Source: Streptomonospora nanhaiensis (GTDB lineage: Bacteria > Actinomycetota > Actinomycetes > Streptosporangiales > Streptosporangiaceae). From it: a stretch of 64,000 nucleotides of DNA. Positions 46,388-55,839 of this stretch are shown in pieces (position 1 is the first letter of the stretch; every line of letters starts with the position of its first letter). The notes under the pieces are model-generated. The model was not told where the DNA came from, did not search any database, and worked only from the letters and a program-made list of their open reading frames with translations. The stretch covers positions 2,046,001 to 2,110,000 of the forward strand of contig NZ_JACCFO010000001.1 of NCBI RefSeq assembly GCF_013410565.1. Reading direction: 5' to 3'. A program made the position numbers and the translations under genes.

Positions 46388-48115
46388 ATGACTGAGACAG
46401 CCCGCAGCGCGCCCCGGGGCGCCGCAGGAGGCGCCGAGCCCGCCCCGGCCCACGCGGCCGGGCGCCGCCCGGCCGCGGGCGAGGGCGCCGAGCGCCTGAC
46501 CCTCGCCGCCCTGCTCGGCGCGGTCGCCGCGGCCGTGCCCGAGCGCACCGCCGTGGTCGCCGGCGACCGCCGCGCCACCTACGCCGGCCTGCTCGCCCGC
46601 GCCGACCGCCTGGCCGCGCACCTGGCCGGCGCGGGGGTGGCGCCCGGCGAACCCGTGGCCGTCCTCGCGCACAACCGGCTCGAATGGCTTGAGGCGTTCT
46701 TCGGTGCGCTGCGCGCCGGTGCCGTGCCGGTCAACGTCAACCACCGCTACATCGAGTCCGAACTCGTGCACGTCCTGGCCGACAGCGGCTCGGTGGCGCT
46801 GGTGGCCGAGCGCGCCCTGGCCGCGCGGCTGAGGCGCGCCGCCCCGGCGCTGCCGCGGCTGCGCCGCCTTCTGCTGCTGGCCGACCCTGCGGGCGCCGCG
46901 CCGCCCGGAGGGCCCGCCGGCCCCGCCGGGGTCGAGCAGACCGGCTACGAGGACGCGCTGGCGGCCGCCGCCGACCACCTGGTGCCCGCCCTTCCGGCCC
47001 CGGGCCGCGAGGCGCGCTACCTGCTCTACACCGGCGGCACCACCGGCCGGCCCAAGGGCGTGGTGTGGCGCCAGTGCGACCTGTTCCGCGCGGCCCTGGA
47101 GCTGCGCCCGCCGGGCGCCCCGCGCGCCGCCTCCCCCGAGGAGGTGGCCGAGCGCGCCCGGGCCCGCAGCCCGCGCCGGCTGCTGGTGCTCGGGCCGCTG
47201 ATGCACGCCGCCGGGCAGTGGAACGCGCTGGGCACGCTGTTCACCGGCGGCACCGTGGTGCTGAGCACCGCGCCCGCATTCGACGCCGAGGCCGCGGTGC
47301 GCCTGGCCGACCGCGAGCGCGTGCACGCCGTGCAGGTCGTGGGCGACGCCATGGCGCGGCCGCTCGCCCAGCGGCTGACCGCCGTGCCCGACCGCTGCAC
47401 CGACCTGACCACGGTGACCTCCGGCGGCACGCCGCTGACCCCGGCGGTGCGCGACCTGTGGCTGGCGTGGCGGCCCGGGATCGCCGTGCACGACAGCTAC
47501 GGGGGCTCGGAGACCGGGGTGTGCGGCGTGGCCGGCGGCGGGGCGCCGCGCTTCTCCGTGGGCGCCAGCGTGGCCGTGCTCGACGAGCGCCTGCGCCCCC
47601 TGCCGCCCGGCTCGGCCCGCGTGGGCCGCATCGCCCGCACCGGCCGCATCCCCCTGGGCTACCACAACGACCCCGCGGGGACCGCGCGCACCTTCCCCGT
47701 CGACGCCGAGGGGCGGCGCTGGGTGCTGTCGGGCGACTACGGCACGGTCGAGGCCGACGGCACGGTCACCCTGCTGGGCCGCGGATCGGCGGTGATCAAC
47801 ACCGCCGGAGAGAAGGTGTTCGCCGAGGAGGTGGAGTCGGTCGTCAAGGCGCACCCCGGCGTGGAGGACGCGATCGTTGTGGCCGCGCCCGACGACCTGC
47901 TGGGCCAGCGGGTGACCGCGATCGTGGCGCCGGCGCCCGGCGGCGGGCCCGACGCCGACGCCCTGCGCGACCACTGCCGGTCGCGGCTGGCCGGGTTCAA
48001 GGTGCCCCGCTCGATCCACTTCGTGGACCGGGTGCGGCGCACCGCCGTGGGCAAGCAGGACTACCGCTGGGCCGCGGGCGTCGCCCGGTCCGGGAGGGGC
48101 TCCGCCCGGGGGTGA
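46388..48115 (+). CDS. Acyl-CoA synthetase (AMP-forming ligase family)
   Basis: 575 residues. ATP loop LLYTGGTTGRPKGVVW, adenine motif HDSYGGSETG, hinge LSGDYGTVEADGTVTLLGRGSAVINTAGEKV and C-terminal lysine in RTAVGKQDYRW, so the enzyme should be complete. The first ~35 residues are a disordered Ala/Gly/Pro extension. The pattern (NHRYIESELVHVLADSGSVALV) is that of fatty- or aryl-acyl-CoA ligases; the acid is not predictable. It diverges from rocD and is followed by a kinase gene after 141 bases. Confidence 0.88.
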   Translation: MTETARSAPRGAAGGAEPAPAHAAGRRPAAGEGAERLTLAALLGAVAAAVPERTAVVAGDRRATYAGLLARADRLAAHLAGAGVAPGEPVAVLAHNRLEWLEAFFGALRAGAVPVNVNHRYIESELVHVLADSGSVALVAERALAARLRRAAPALPRLRRLLLLADPAGAAPPGGPAGPAGVEQTGYEDALAAAADHLVPALPAPGREARYLLYTGGTTGRPKGVVWRQCDLFRAALELRPPGAPRAASPEEVAERARARSPRRLLVLGPLMHAAGQWNALGTLFTGGTVVLSTAPAFDAEAAVRLADRERVHAVQVVGDAMARPLAQRLTAVPDRCTDLTTVTSGGTPLTPAVRDLWLAWRPGIAVHDSYGGSETGVCGVAGGGAPRFSVGASVAVLDERLRPLPPGSARVGRIARTGRIPLGYHNDPAGTARTFPVDAEGRRWVLSGDYGTVEADGTVTLLGRGSAVINTAGEKVFAEEVESVVKAHPGVEDAIVVAAPDDLLGQRVTAIVAPAPGGGPDADALRDHCRSRLAGFKVPRSIHFVDRVRRTAVGKQDYRWAAGVARSGRGSARG

Positions 48116-48256
48116 GGGCGCCGAGGCGCGGGCGGCGGCGCTCCGGCGCAGGTCAGCCCCTGTCCTGTTGACCCGGCGCAACGTGTCCAACCGGTAATAC
48201 CCGTGCGATCTCCGCGATCCCCATGAACGTCCCCCCTCGCGCTAAGGTCTGTGGGC

Positions 48257-49834
48257 ATGGCCTCCCACGTACTCGCCGACCGCTATCGGCTCCTTGAGCC
48301 GATCGGCCATGGCGGCATGGGCACCGTGTGGCGCGCCGAGGACGAACTCCTGCACCGCCACGTCGCGATCAAGGAGGTGCGGGTCGCCCCCGACCTCGAC
48401 CCCGACAAGCGCGACGAACTCATCGCCCGGACCATGCGCGAGGCGCGCATCTGCGCGGGCCTGAGCACCCACCCCGGGATCGTCACCATCCACGACGTGG
48501 TCCGCGAGGGCGGGCGCCCCTGGATCGTCATGGAACTGGTCAGCGGCCGCGGCCTGGACCAGGTCGTGGCCGAGGAGGGGCCGCTGTCGCCGCGCCGCAC
48601 CGCCGAGATCGGCCGCCAGATCTTCGCCGCGCTGGACAGCGCGCACAGGGCCGGTGTGGTGCACCGCGACGTCAAGCCGGCCAACGTCATGCTGCTGCCC
48701 GACGGCCGCGCCATGCTCTCCGACTTCGGTATTGCGGTGTCGGACTCCGAGGACAAGCTCACCCTCACGGGCAGGCTGCCCGGATCCCCCGGCTACGTCG
48801 CGCCCGAGCGGCTGCGCCACAACATGATGTCGCCCGCCGCCGACGTGTGGTCGCTGGGCGCCACCCTGTACTTCGCGGTGGAGGGCCGCTCGGCCTTCGA
48901 ACGCCCCACCAACGCCGGCCGCCTCACCGCCGCGCTGGAGTCCCCGCCCGACCCGCCCCGGCGCGCCGGCCCGCTGCGCCCCGTCCTCAACGGCATGCTT
49001 CAGCCCGACCCCGAGCACCGGCTGGGCGGCGACGCCCTGGACTCCGCACTGGCCGGCGTGGTCAGCGGCGCCGGACCCGAGGACGCCACCCCCACCCAGC
49101 TCGACGTCTCCGGCGCGCTGCCGCAGGCCCCCGCCCCCGACCGCGCTCCCCGGCCGCTGGGCTCCGCCCCGCTGGGGCACTCCACCCCGATGAGCGTCGC
49201 CGGCCTGGCTCCGGCGCGGCTGGACCGGCGCGGGTGGACGCGGGTGCTGGCCTCGCTGCTGCTCGGCCTGATCACGCTGATCGCCGCCCCGCTGCTGGTG
49301 GAGTACCTCTCCAGCGTGCTCATCGACGACGACCCCGCGCCCAGCCCCTCGGCCGAGAGCACCGCCGCCGACCACGCCAACGCCCTCAAGGAGGCCCCGC
49401 CGCTGCCCGAGGGGTTCGTCGAGCACACCGGCGGCGGGTTCCGGGTGGCCGCCCCCGGCGACTGGTCGGCCGCCCAGGAGGCCGACGGCCTGCGGATCTC
49501 CGCGCCCGACTCCTCCCAGGACCTCCTGCTGAGCAGGGTCGACCTGGCGGGCGCCACACCGGTGGAGCACCTGCGCTCCCTTGAGGCCGAGTACGCCGCC
49601 AAGCCCGGGTTCCGCAGCATCACCCTGGAGGAGGTCGACCACCCGGCGGGCGAGGCCGCGCGGTGGACCTTCGAGTCCGCCGAGTCCGGTGTGCCGCGCA
49701 TGTGCAGCGGCCTGCTGGTGGCCGACGGCCAGGGCGGCGCCGCCATGGTCGTCTACAGCGCCGACCCCGACCGCTGGGAGCAGGAGGCGCAGACCCGCCA
49801 GGCCGCGCTGGACTCCCTGCGCCGGGCGGCCTGA
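48257..49834 (+). CDS. Membrane Ser/Thr protein kinase (PknB-like catalytic domain, single transmembrane helix)
   Basis: 525 residues. Kinase domain 9-~265: GHGGMGTVW, VAIKEV (K39), HRDVKPAN (136-143), SDFGIAVS (156-158 DFG), GSPGYVAPE, and the DVWSLGATLY region. A Pro-rich juxtamembrane linker is followed by one helix (~329-353) and a ~170-residue extracytoplasmic domain beginning DDDPAPSPS, without PASTA repeats; it has the look of a compact beta-rich sensor (GFRVAAPGDWSAAQEADGLRIS). ATG at 48257 with AAGG chosen over a GTG six bases upstream. Targets unknown. Confidence 0.9.
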   Translation: MASHVLADRYRLLEPIGHGGMGTVWRAEDELLHRHVAIKEVRVAPDLDPDKRDELIARTMREARICAGLSTHPGIVTIHDVVREGGRPWIVMELVSGRGLDQVVAEEGPLSPRRTAEIGRQIFAALDSAHRAGVVHRDVKPANVMLLPDGRAMLSDFGIAVSDSEDKLTLTGRLPGSPGYVAPERLRHNMMSPAADVWSLGATLYFAVEGRSAFERPTNAGRLTAALESPPDPPRRAGPLRPVLNGMLQPDPEHRLGGDALDSALAGVVSGAGPEDATPTQLDVSGALPQAPAPDRAPRPLGSAPLGHSTPMSVAGLAPARLDRRGWTRVLASLLLGLITLIAAPLLVEYLSSVLIDDDPAPSPSAESTAADHANALKEAPPLPEGFVEHTGGGFRVAAPGDWSAAQEADGLRISAPDSSQDLLLSRVDLAGATPVEHLRSLEAEYAAKPGFRSITLEEVDHPAGEAARWTFESAESGVPRMCSGLLVADGQGGAAMVVYSADPDRWEQEAQTRQAALDSLRRAA

Positions 49835-49987
49835 CCGGCGCCCGCGGCCCCGGCCGTGGGATCATGGCGCCGACCGGGGCGCCGGACGCCCCCGCACCCG
49901 CGCACGCCCGGCTCCCCCGCCGCTCGCGCGCGCGGCGCCCGGCGGGCGCGGTCGGGGGCCCACCACCCAGCATCCGAAGGGACGCGC

Positions 49988-50812
49988 GTGAGCAGCTGCA
50001 ACATCCTGTCCATCGCCGGCAGCGACCCCAGCGGCGGCGCCGGGATCCAGGCGGACCTCAAGACGTTCTCGGCCCTGGGCGGCTACGGCATGGCCGTGAT
50101 CACCGCGCTCACCGCGCAGTCCACCACGGGCGTCACCGCCGTGCACGAGGTGCCCGGGCACTTCGTCGCCGCGCAACTGGAGACCCTGCTGGGCGACGTC
50201 CGCGTGGACGCGGTCAAGATCGGCATGCTCGCCAACGCCGAGGTCGTCGAGGCGGTCGCCGACGCGCTGGACCGCCACGCCCCGCCGCACGTGGTGCTGG
50301 ACCCGGTGATGGTGGCCAAGAGCGGCGACCGGCTGCTGGCCCCCGAGGCGATCGAGGCGGTGCGCACCCGCCTGGTCCCGCGCGTCGACCTCATCACCCC
50401 CAACCTGCCCGAGGCCGCCGAACTGCTCGGCGAGGAGGAGCGCCACGACCTCTCCTCGATGCGGGAGCAGGCCGAGCGCCTGCTGGCGCTGGGCGCCCGC
50501 CGGGTCCTGCTCAAGGGCGGCCACCTGCAGGGGGAGAGCAGCACCGACCTGCTGGTGGCCCCCGACGGCCGGGTCGCGACGTTCACGGCCGAACGCGTCG
50601 CCACCCGCAACACCCACGGCACCGGCTGCACCCTGTCCTCGGCGATCGCCGCGCTGCTGCCCCGCCGCCGCGACTACGACGACGCGGTGCGCGACGCCAA
50701 GGACTACCTCACCGAGGCCCTGCGCCGCGCCGACGACCTCGACGTCGGCCGCGGCAAGGGCCCCACGCACCACTTCCACGCCTGGTGGGACGCCCCGCGG
50801 CGCCGGGGCTGA
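49988..50812 (+). CDS. thiD: Hydroxymethylpyrimidine/phosphomethylpyrimidine kinase
   Basis: 274 residues of the ribokinase fold: SIAGSDPSGGAGIQADLKTFSALGGYG at the N-terminus is diagnostic, ALTAQSTTGV and VVLDPVMVAKSGDRLL bind substrate and the C-terminal NTHGTGCTLSSAIAA holds the anion hole and catalytic base region. It phosphorylates HMP and HMP-P in thiamine biosynthesis. GTG at 49988 with AAGGGA upstream. No other thiamine gene is next to it. Confidence 0.93.
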   Translation: MSSCNILSIAGSDPSGGAGIQADLKTFSALGGYGMAVITALTAQSTTGVTAVHEVPGHFVAAQLETLLGDVRVDAVKIGMLANAEVVEAVADALDRHAPPHVVLDPVMVAKSGDRLLAPEAIEAVRTRLVPRVDLITPNLPEAAELLGEEERHDLSSMREQAERLLALGARRVLLKGGHLQGESSTDLLVAPDGRVATFTAERVATRNTHGTGCTLSSAIAALLPRRRDYDDAVRDAKDYLTEALRRADDLDVGRGKGPTHHFHAWWDAPRRRG

Positions 50813-50861
50813 GGCGGCGCCGGCGGCCCTGGGCGGCGCTGCGGACGCCCGCGACGAACGG

Positions 50862-50892
50862 CGGGGGCGCCCCGCGGTGCGGGGCGCCCCCG
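50862..50892. terminator. Bidirectional hairpin terminator
   Basis: Perfect 14-bp stem (50862-50875 with 50879-50892), GGT loop, between the convergent thiD and symporter genes. Confidence 0.85.
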
Positions 50893-50943
50893 TGGGGGTG
50901 CGCGGCGCCGGCCCCGGCGAGGGCCGGCGGCCGGGCCGGCCGG

Positions 50944-52359
50944 CTAGGACCGGACGTCCACGATCGTGGAGTCCGGGTTCTTCCAGTCGGGGTTGGCGAA
51001 GTACTTCTTGGTCTCGGCGACCACCACGCCCGACAGCAGCAGCAGGCCGACGAGGTTGGGCAGCGCCATCAGGCCGTTGGCGATGTCGCTGAAGGACCAG
51101 ATCACGTCCAGCGGCACGGTCGCGCCGATGTAGACGACCGCCACGAACACCAGGCGGAAGGGGAACACGCCCTTGCGCCCGACGAGGAAGTCGATGCACC
51201 GCTCGCCGTAGTAGGACCAGCCCACGATGGTGGTGAAGGCGAAGAACATCACCGAGATGGCCACGCCGTAGGTGCCCAGCGGGGCCAGCGCCGGCGAGAT
51301 CGCGCCGAGGCCGTCGGACATCGCCTGGGCGGTCAGCAGCGAGCCGTCGTCGGTGGAGGTCTCCCAGGCGCCGGTGACGATGATGACCAGGCAGGTCATC
51401 GACACCACGATGATGGTGTCGATGAAGGTCTGGGTCATGGACACCATGGCCTGGCGCACGGGCTGGTCGGTCTTCGCCGAGGCGGCGGCGATACCGCCGG
51501 TGCCCAGGCCCGACTCGTTGGAGAAGATGCCGCGGGCCACGCCCTGCTGGATCGCGAACAGCAGCGCCGAGCCCAGCAGGCCGCCGGTGGCGGACCGCCC
51601 GGTGAACGCCTCGGTGAACACCAGCGCGATGGCGGCGGGCAGGTCGCCGATGTGGGCGATGAGCACCAGCAGCGAGATGACGATGTAGAAGACGATCATC
51701 AGCGGCACGACCGCCGAGGCGAACCGGCCGATGCTCTTGATGCCGCCGATCACGACCAGGGCGGTCACCACAACGAGCACGATGCCCGAGATCCACGGCG
51801 GGATGGAGAACACGTCCTCCATCTGCAGGGCCACGGTGTTGGCCTGGGTGCCGTTGCCGATACCGAAGGACGCGATCGCGCCGAACACCGCGAAGGCGCC
51901 GCCCAGCACCAGGCCCAGCCCGCCGGGCAGGCCGTAGCGCAGGTAGAACATCGGGCCGCCGCTCTGCTCGCCGCGGGCGTCGGGGCGGCGGTACTTCACG
52001 CCGAGCAGGGCCTCGCTGTACTTGGTGGCCATGCCCAGCGCGGCCACCACCCACATCCAGAACAGCGCGCCGGGGCCGCCCGCGGTGATCGCCAGCGCGG
52101 CGCCGGCGATGTTGCCGACACCGACCGTGGCCGCCAGGGCCGTGCTCAGCGCCTGGTAGTGGGAGATGTCGCCCTGGGCGTCGCCGCCCTCGGTGCGGCG
52201 GAAGAGGGCCAGCCACAGCGCGTGGAAGAGGACCCGGAACTGCAGCAGGCGCAGCCGGATCGTCAGGTAGAGGCCGGTGAGCAGCAGCAGCGGTATGAGG
52301 ACGAAGGGTCCCCACACCACTGAGGAGATTTCACCCAGGATTTCCTGGAGTTGCGCCAT
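50944..52359 (-). CDS. Sodium:alanine (amino acid) symporter, AgcS family
   Basis: 471 residues, ~11 membrane helices. Family signature GGPGALFWMWVVAALGMATKYSEALL, sodium-site region ALAATVGVGNIAGAALAI, and YGERCIDFLVG are typical of alanine/glycine:cation symporters. It imports small neutral amino acids with sodium. ATG follows GGGAG at six bases. Its promoter must lie in 52360-52574, which also separates it from a small upstream gene on the same strand. Confidence 0.92.
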   Translation of the reverse strand: MAQLQEILGEISSVVWGPFVLIPLLLLTGLYLTIRLRLLQFRVLFHALWLALFRRTEGGDAQGDISHYQALSTALAATVGVGNIAGAALAITAGGPGALFWMWVVAALGMATKYSEALLGVKYRRPDARGEQSGGPMFYLRYGLPGGLGLVLGGAFAVFGAIASFGIGNGTQANTVALQMEDVFSIPPWISGIVLVVVTALVVIGGIKSIGRFASAVVPLMIVFYIVISLLVLIAHIGDLPAAIALVFTEAFTGRSATGGLLGSALLFAIQQGVARGIFSNESGLGTGGIAAASAKTDQPVRQAMVSMTQTFIDTIIVVSMTCLVIIVTGAWETSTDDGSLLTAQAMSDGLGAISPALAPLGTYGVAISVMFFAFTTIVGWSYYGERCIDFLVGRKGVFPFRLVFVAVVYIGATVPLDVIWSFSDIANGLMALPNLVGLLLLSGVVVAETKKYFANPDWKNPDSTIVDVRS

Positions 52360-52574
52360 GGACGACTCCCTGTCGGTCGGATCGGGGGCGCTGGCCACCG
52401 CCTCGCCGTGCCGTGTGCGGGGCGCGGGGCGAGGCCGGGCCCGGGCCTCGCGGTGTGGGGCGGGCCCGGGTCAGCGCAGAGAAAGGGTCACACCCCCGCG
52501 TCACGCGGGCATCACGATTGACCCACACCACGGTTGCGCCGAACGCGGTGTTACGCGCGGGTGACGTGGGCGTT

Positions 52575-52823
52575 TCAGGCGGTGTCGGACTCCGCCGCCT
52601 GGGCGCGGGCCAGCGCCGCGACGGCCGCCGCGGCCTCCTGCGGGTCGGCGCCGCGGCCCACCGCGATGCCCACGAGGTAGGTGGTGACCGGGGCGGCGGG
52701 GCGCGCGATCGAGTGGGCGGCGTCCTTGGCGAGGTCCAGCACGCGGTCCACGTCGGCCTTGCCGAGCTCCTCGGGCAGGTCCAGTTCGGCGCAGACCTGC
52801 TGCGCCCACTCGACGAGGGTCAT
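52575..52823 (-). CDS. Small DUF6457-type protein, 82 aa
   Basis: ATG with AGGAG nine bases upstream. All-helical, acidic, soluble: MTLVEWAQQVCAELDLPEE, then DVDRVLDLAKDAAHSIARPAAPVTTYLVGIAVGRGADPQEAA. This pattern matches the short domain often attached to or encoded beside MobA (molybdenum cofactor guanylyltransferase) in actinobacteria; no mob gene is nearby here. Function unknown. Confidence 0.78.
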   Translation of the reverse strand: MTLVEWAQQVCAELDLPEELGKADVDRVLDLAKDAAHSIARPAAPVTTYLVGIAVGRGADPQEAAAAVAALARAQAAESDTA

Positions 52824-52928
52824 GGCGACTCCTGGGGCTGGTGGGGGCGAATGCACGACAGGTGGCGATCCTACGACGGCACGGCCGCGAAGGGCCGCCG
52901 AAGATGTCGCATTCCCGGCGGCGGGCCG

Positions 52929-53010
52929 TTGACCGCGCGTATGCCTGCGGTACGAACCGGTTCATTCTGGCTGCTTAGGGTGCCGCCCAGGAGCCGTCCC
53001 GTGAACGGGA
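52929..53010 (+). promoter_or_regulatory. Promoter, palindrome and leader hairpin of the GT4 gene
   Basis: TTGACC (52929-52934) and TACGAA (52951-52956) with 16-base spacing; the perfect palindrome GAACCGGTTC (52954-52963) overlaps the -10. Further down, TCCCG-TGAA-CGGGA (52997-53010) can form a small hairpin whose 3' arm includes the GGGA of the ribosome-binding site, so translation might be damped by mRNA structure. Confidence 0.4.
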
Positions 53011-53017
53011 GAGCCGC

Positions 53018-54196
53018 ATGCGCCCGCCTTACCCATCCCTCAGCCCCGACCCCGCCGACCCGCTGCGCGTGGCGATCGTGACGGAGTCGTTCCTTCCCCA
53101 GGTGAACGGTGTCACCAACTCGGTGTGCCGGGTCGCCGACCACCTCCGCTCGCGCGGCCACCACGCCCTCATCCTCGCCCCCGGCGCCGGTCCCGCCACC
53201 TACGCGGGTTATCCGGTGCTGCGCCTGCCCAGCGTCCCGCTGCCGGGCTACCGGTCGTTCTCGCTGGGCCTGCCCGCGCGGCGGCTGGTCACCGCGGCGC
53301 TGCGCGCCTTCGCCCCCGACGTGCTGCACCTGGCCTCGCCGGTGCTGCTGGGCGGCGCCGCCGTCGAGGTGGCCCGACCGCTGGCCCTGCCCACCGTCGC
53401 CGTGTACCAGACCGACCTGCCCGGGTTCGCCGCGCGCCACGGCGTGCCCGGCGCGGACGCGCTGTGGCCCCTGCTGCGCCAGGTCCACGCGGCGGTGGAC
53501 CGCACCCTGGTGCCCTCCACCGCCACGCTGCGCGCCCTGGCCGAGCGCGGGTTCCCCCGGCTGAGCCTGTGGCAGCGGGGCGTGGACACCGACCGCTTCC
53601 ACCCCCGCCACCGCGACGAGGAGCTGCGCCGGCGGCTGGCACCCGGCGGCGAGGTGCTGGTCGGCTACATCGGCCGCCTCTCCCGCGACAAGCGGGTGGA
53701 CCTGCTGGCGCACGTGGCGCGGCTGCGCGGGGCGCGCCTGGTGGTGGTGGGCGACGGCCCCGACCGGGCACGGCTGCGCCGCCGGATACCGGGCGCGGTG
53801 TTCGTGGGCCAGCGCACCGGGGAGGAGCTGTCGCGGCTGCACGCCTCGATGGACGTGTTCGTGCACACCGGCGCCGACGAGACGTTCTGCCAGGCCATCC
53901 AGGAGGCCCTGGCCTCGGGCGTGCCCGTGGTGGCGCCGGCGGCCGGCGGCCCGCTGGACCTGGTCGAGCCCGAGCGCACGGGCCTGCTCTACGCCCCGGA
54001 ATCGGTGCGCGAGCTGCGCGTGGCGGTGGGCCGGCTGATCCACAACGGAGCGCTGCGCCGGCGTATGGCCGCCGCCGCGCGGCCCGCCGTGGAGGGCCGC
54101 ACCTGGGAGGTCGTCGGCGACCAGCTGATCGGCCACTACCGCTCGGTGATCGCCCCGGGGCAGGTGGACCTGCCCCGGATGCGGCTGCACGCCTGA
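53018..54196 (+). CDS. GT4 family glycosyltransferase (mannosyltransferase MgtA/PimB-like)
   Basis: 392 residues. GT-B fold: VAIVTESFLPQVNGVTNSVCRVADHLRSRGHH at the N-terminus, GYIGRLSRDKRVDLL linker strand, and the E-x7-E motif in GADETFCQAIQEALASGVPVVAPAAGGPLDLV. The pattern is that of GDP-mannose-dependent lipid mannosyltransferases of actinobacteria that build phosphatidylinositol or glycolipid mannosides on the inner membrane face. ATG with GGGAGAG upstream. Acceptor not provable from sequence. Confidence 0.88.
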   Translation: MRPPYPSLSPDPADPLRVAIVTESFLPQVNGVTNSVCRVADHLRSRGHHALILAPGAGPATYAGYPVLRLPSVPLPGYRSFSLGLPARRLVTAALRAFAPDVLHLASPVLLGGAAVEVARPLALPTVAVYQTDLPGFAARHGVPGADALWPLLRQVHAAVDRTLVPSTATLRALAERGFPRLSLWQRGVDTDRFHPRHRDEELRRRLAPGGEVLVGYIGRLSRDKRVDLLAHVARLRGARLVVVGDGPDRARLRRRIPGAVFVGQRTGEELSRLHASMDVFVHTGADETFCQAIQEALASGVPVVAPAAGGPLDLVEPERTGLLYAPESVRELRVAVGRLIHNGALRRRMAAAARPAVEGRTWEVVGDQLIGHYRSVIAPGQVDLPRMRLHA

Positions 54197-54322
54197 ACGG
54201 GCGCTACGCTGTCCGCGGCGCGGGAGCGCGCCCGGCCCTTCCGCGATGACCGGGTGTCGCTCCCGCTGACCGCGCTCCCCGCGGTCCTCCCCGCCGCCCC
54301 CGCTGTCTCCCACATGCCGTGG

Positions 54323-54356
54323 GTCCGGCCGGCCATCCGCGCCAGGCCGGCCGGAC
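54323..54356. terminator. Bidirectional hairpin terminator
   Basis: Perfect 12-bp stem (GTCCGGCCGGCC / GGCCGGCCGGAC), 10-base loop, four bases before the end of the convergent aminotransferase gene. Confidence 0.75.
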
Positions 54357-54359
54357 GGC

Positions 54360-55679
54360 TCATCCCGCCTTGGGCACCGCCCGCACCGCCGGGGCGGGCA
54401 CCCGCGCCGCCGCGCGCCGCGCGCCCGGGCCGACCCGCTCCAGCACCTCGCTGAGGCGGTCGAGGTGGGCGCGGATCCAGGGCAGCGCCAGCGGGTCGTC
54501 GGCGGCCAGCGCCGCGTGCCGGCGGGCCTCGGTGTCGCCGTAGAGCAGGCTTGAGGCCACCCGTAGGCGCAGGGCGCGTTCGTTCTCGCCGAACTCCGCG
54601 GCGGCCAGCACCCCCATGCCGTAGTCCTCCAGCAGCAGCGCCGCGAGTTCGCGGCCGGTGCGCACGCCGTGTTCGGCGGCGAGGTGGCCGCGCCACGCCT
54701 CGAGGTCGGGGTAGGTGTAGAAGGCCGCCTGGGGCGCGGGCACCAGCGCGCCGGCGGCGGCGAACCGGTCGGCCACCTCGCGGATGACGATGCCGTGCAG
54801 GCGGCGGCTGCGGCCGATGTGGTCGGCGATCTCGGGCGGCTCGCCGAAGGCGTAGGCGGCGGCCTGCTGGACCGGCGCGGCCGGGCTGGACCAGATCTCG
54901 CTTGCCACCCCGAGCAGGTCGGCGCGCAGCAGGCGGCCGAAGGGGCTGTCGGGCAGCCGGGCCACCCCCAGCCGCCACCCGCCCAGGGCGAGGTTCTTGC
55001 TCAGGCCGGTGGTGACGACGGTGCGCTCGGGCGCGTACTCGGCCAGGCTGTGGAAGTCGGCGCCGGGGTCGTGCACGAGATCGCGGTAGATCTCGTCGGA
55101 GATGATCACCAGGTCGAGTTCGCGCGCGGTGTGGGCGAGGCGGCGCACGGTGGCGTCGTCGGCGAGGGTGCCGGTGGGGTTGTCGGGCAGGGTGGCGACC
55201 ACCGCGCGGATGTCGCGGCCCCGCGCGCGCTCGTCCTCGACGGCGGCGGCGAGCAGGTCGGGCTGGGGCAGCCCGCCCTGGGCGGGGTCGGTGGGCACCT
55301 GGACGCAGCCGTGGCCGGAGAGGTGGGCCTGGGCGGCGTAGCTGACCCAACTGGGCGCGGCCACCGCGACCGCGCCGCCGATGCTCAGCAGCAGGCCGTA
55401 GAGCAGCGGCTTGCTGCCGGGGCCGGCCACCACCAGGTCGGGGTCGGTGGGCAGGCCGCGGCGGCGCCAGTAGCCGGCGGCGGCCTCGCGGAGTTCGGCC
55501 GTGCCGGCGACCGGGCCGTAGGCGTTCCTGTCACATCCAGCCGACAGCGCGTCGCGCATGGAGGGGTGGACCGGCAGCCCGGCCTCTCCGAAGCCCAGCG
55601 GTAGGACGGGCAGGCCGCGGCGGCGGCGCTCGGCCAGGGCTTCGTTGACGGCGAGGGTGGCGGACACGGTGACAGACAT
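54360..55679 (-). CDS. Class I/II pyridoxal-phosphate aminotransferase
   Basis: 439 residues. PLP lysine in TTGLSKNLALGGWRLG, aspartate/tyrosine in IISDEIYRDLV, and NPTGTLADDA are the standard fold-type I motifs; AYGPVAGTAELREAAAGYWRRRG matches aspartate-aminotransferase-like enzymes. A longer C-terminal tail rich in Ala/Arg follows the normal end. ATG at 55679 with GGAG 11 bases upstream. It diverges from a LysR gene and is probably its target. Substrate unknown. Confidence 0.88.
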   Translation of the reverse strand: MSVTVSATLAVNEALAERRRRGLPVLPLGFGEAGLPVHPSMRDALSAGCDRNAYGPVAGTAELREAAAGYWRRRGLPTDPDLVVAGPGSKPLLYGLLLSIGGAVAVAAPSWVSYAAQAHLSGHGCVQVPTDPAQGGLPQPDLLAAAVEDERARGRDIRAVVATLPDNPTGTLADDATVRRLAHTARELDLVIISDEIYRDLVHDPGADFHSLAEYAPERTVVTTGLSKNLALGGWRLGVARLPDSPFGRLLRADLLGVASEIWSSPAAPVQQAAAYAFGEPPEIADHIGRSRRLHGIVIREVADRFAAAGALVPAPQAAFYTYPDLEAWRGHLAAEHGVRTGRELAALLLEDYGMGVLAAAEFGENERALRLRVASSLLYGDTEARRHAALAADDPLALPWIRAHLDRLSEVLERVGPGARRAAARVPAPAVRAVPKAG

Positions 55680-55824
55680 GAAGCGATCAACTCCGCATCG
55701 TCCAGGCGGCTCGAAACGGCTCCGAGCCCGTGGTCTGCCGCCGGACGCCGCAGGCGTCCGGCTGTCACACGCCACACTGCCCAATCCGGTGCATCAGTAC
55801 CAGCGAATCTTTTGCATGCAGAGG

Positions 55825-55839
55825 ATAAGCTCGGCTTAT
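55825..55839. promoter_or_regulatory. LysR-type operator ATAAGC-TCG-GCTTAT over the LysR start codon
   Basis: Perfect 6-bp arms around three bases, with the T-N11-A spacing of LysR boxes (T55826, A55838). The ATG of the LysR gene lies inside the right arm, so the gene is probably leaderless and autoregulated. A second palindrome TGCATGCA lies just upstream. Confidence 0.6.
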
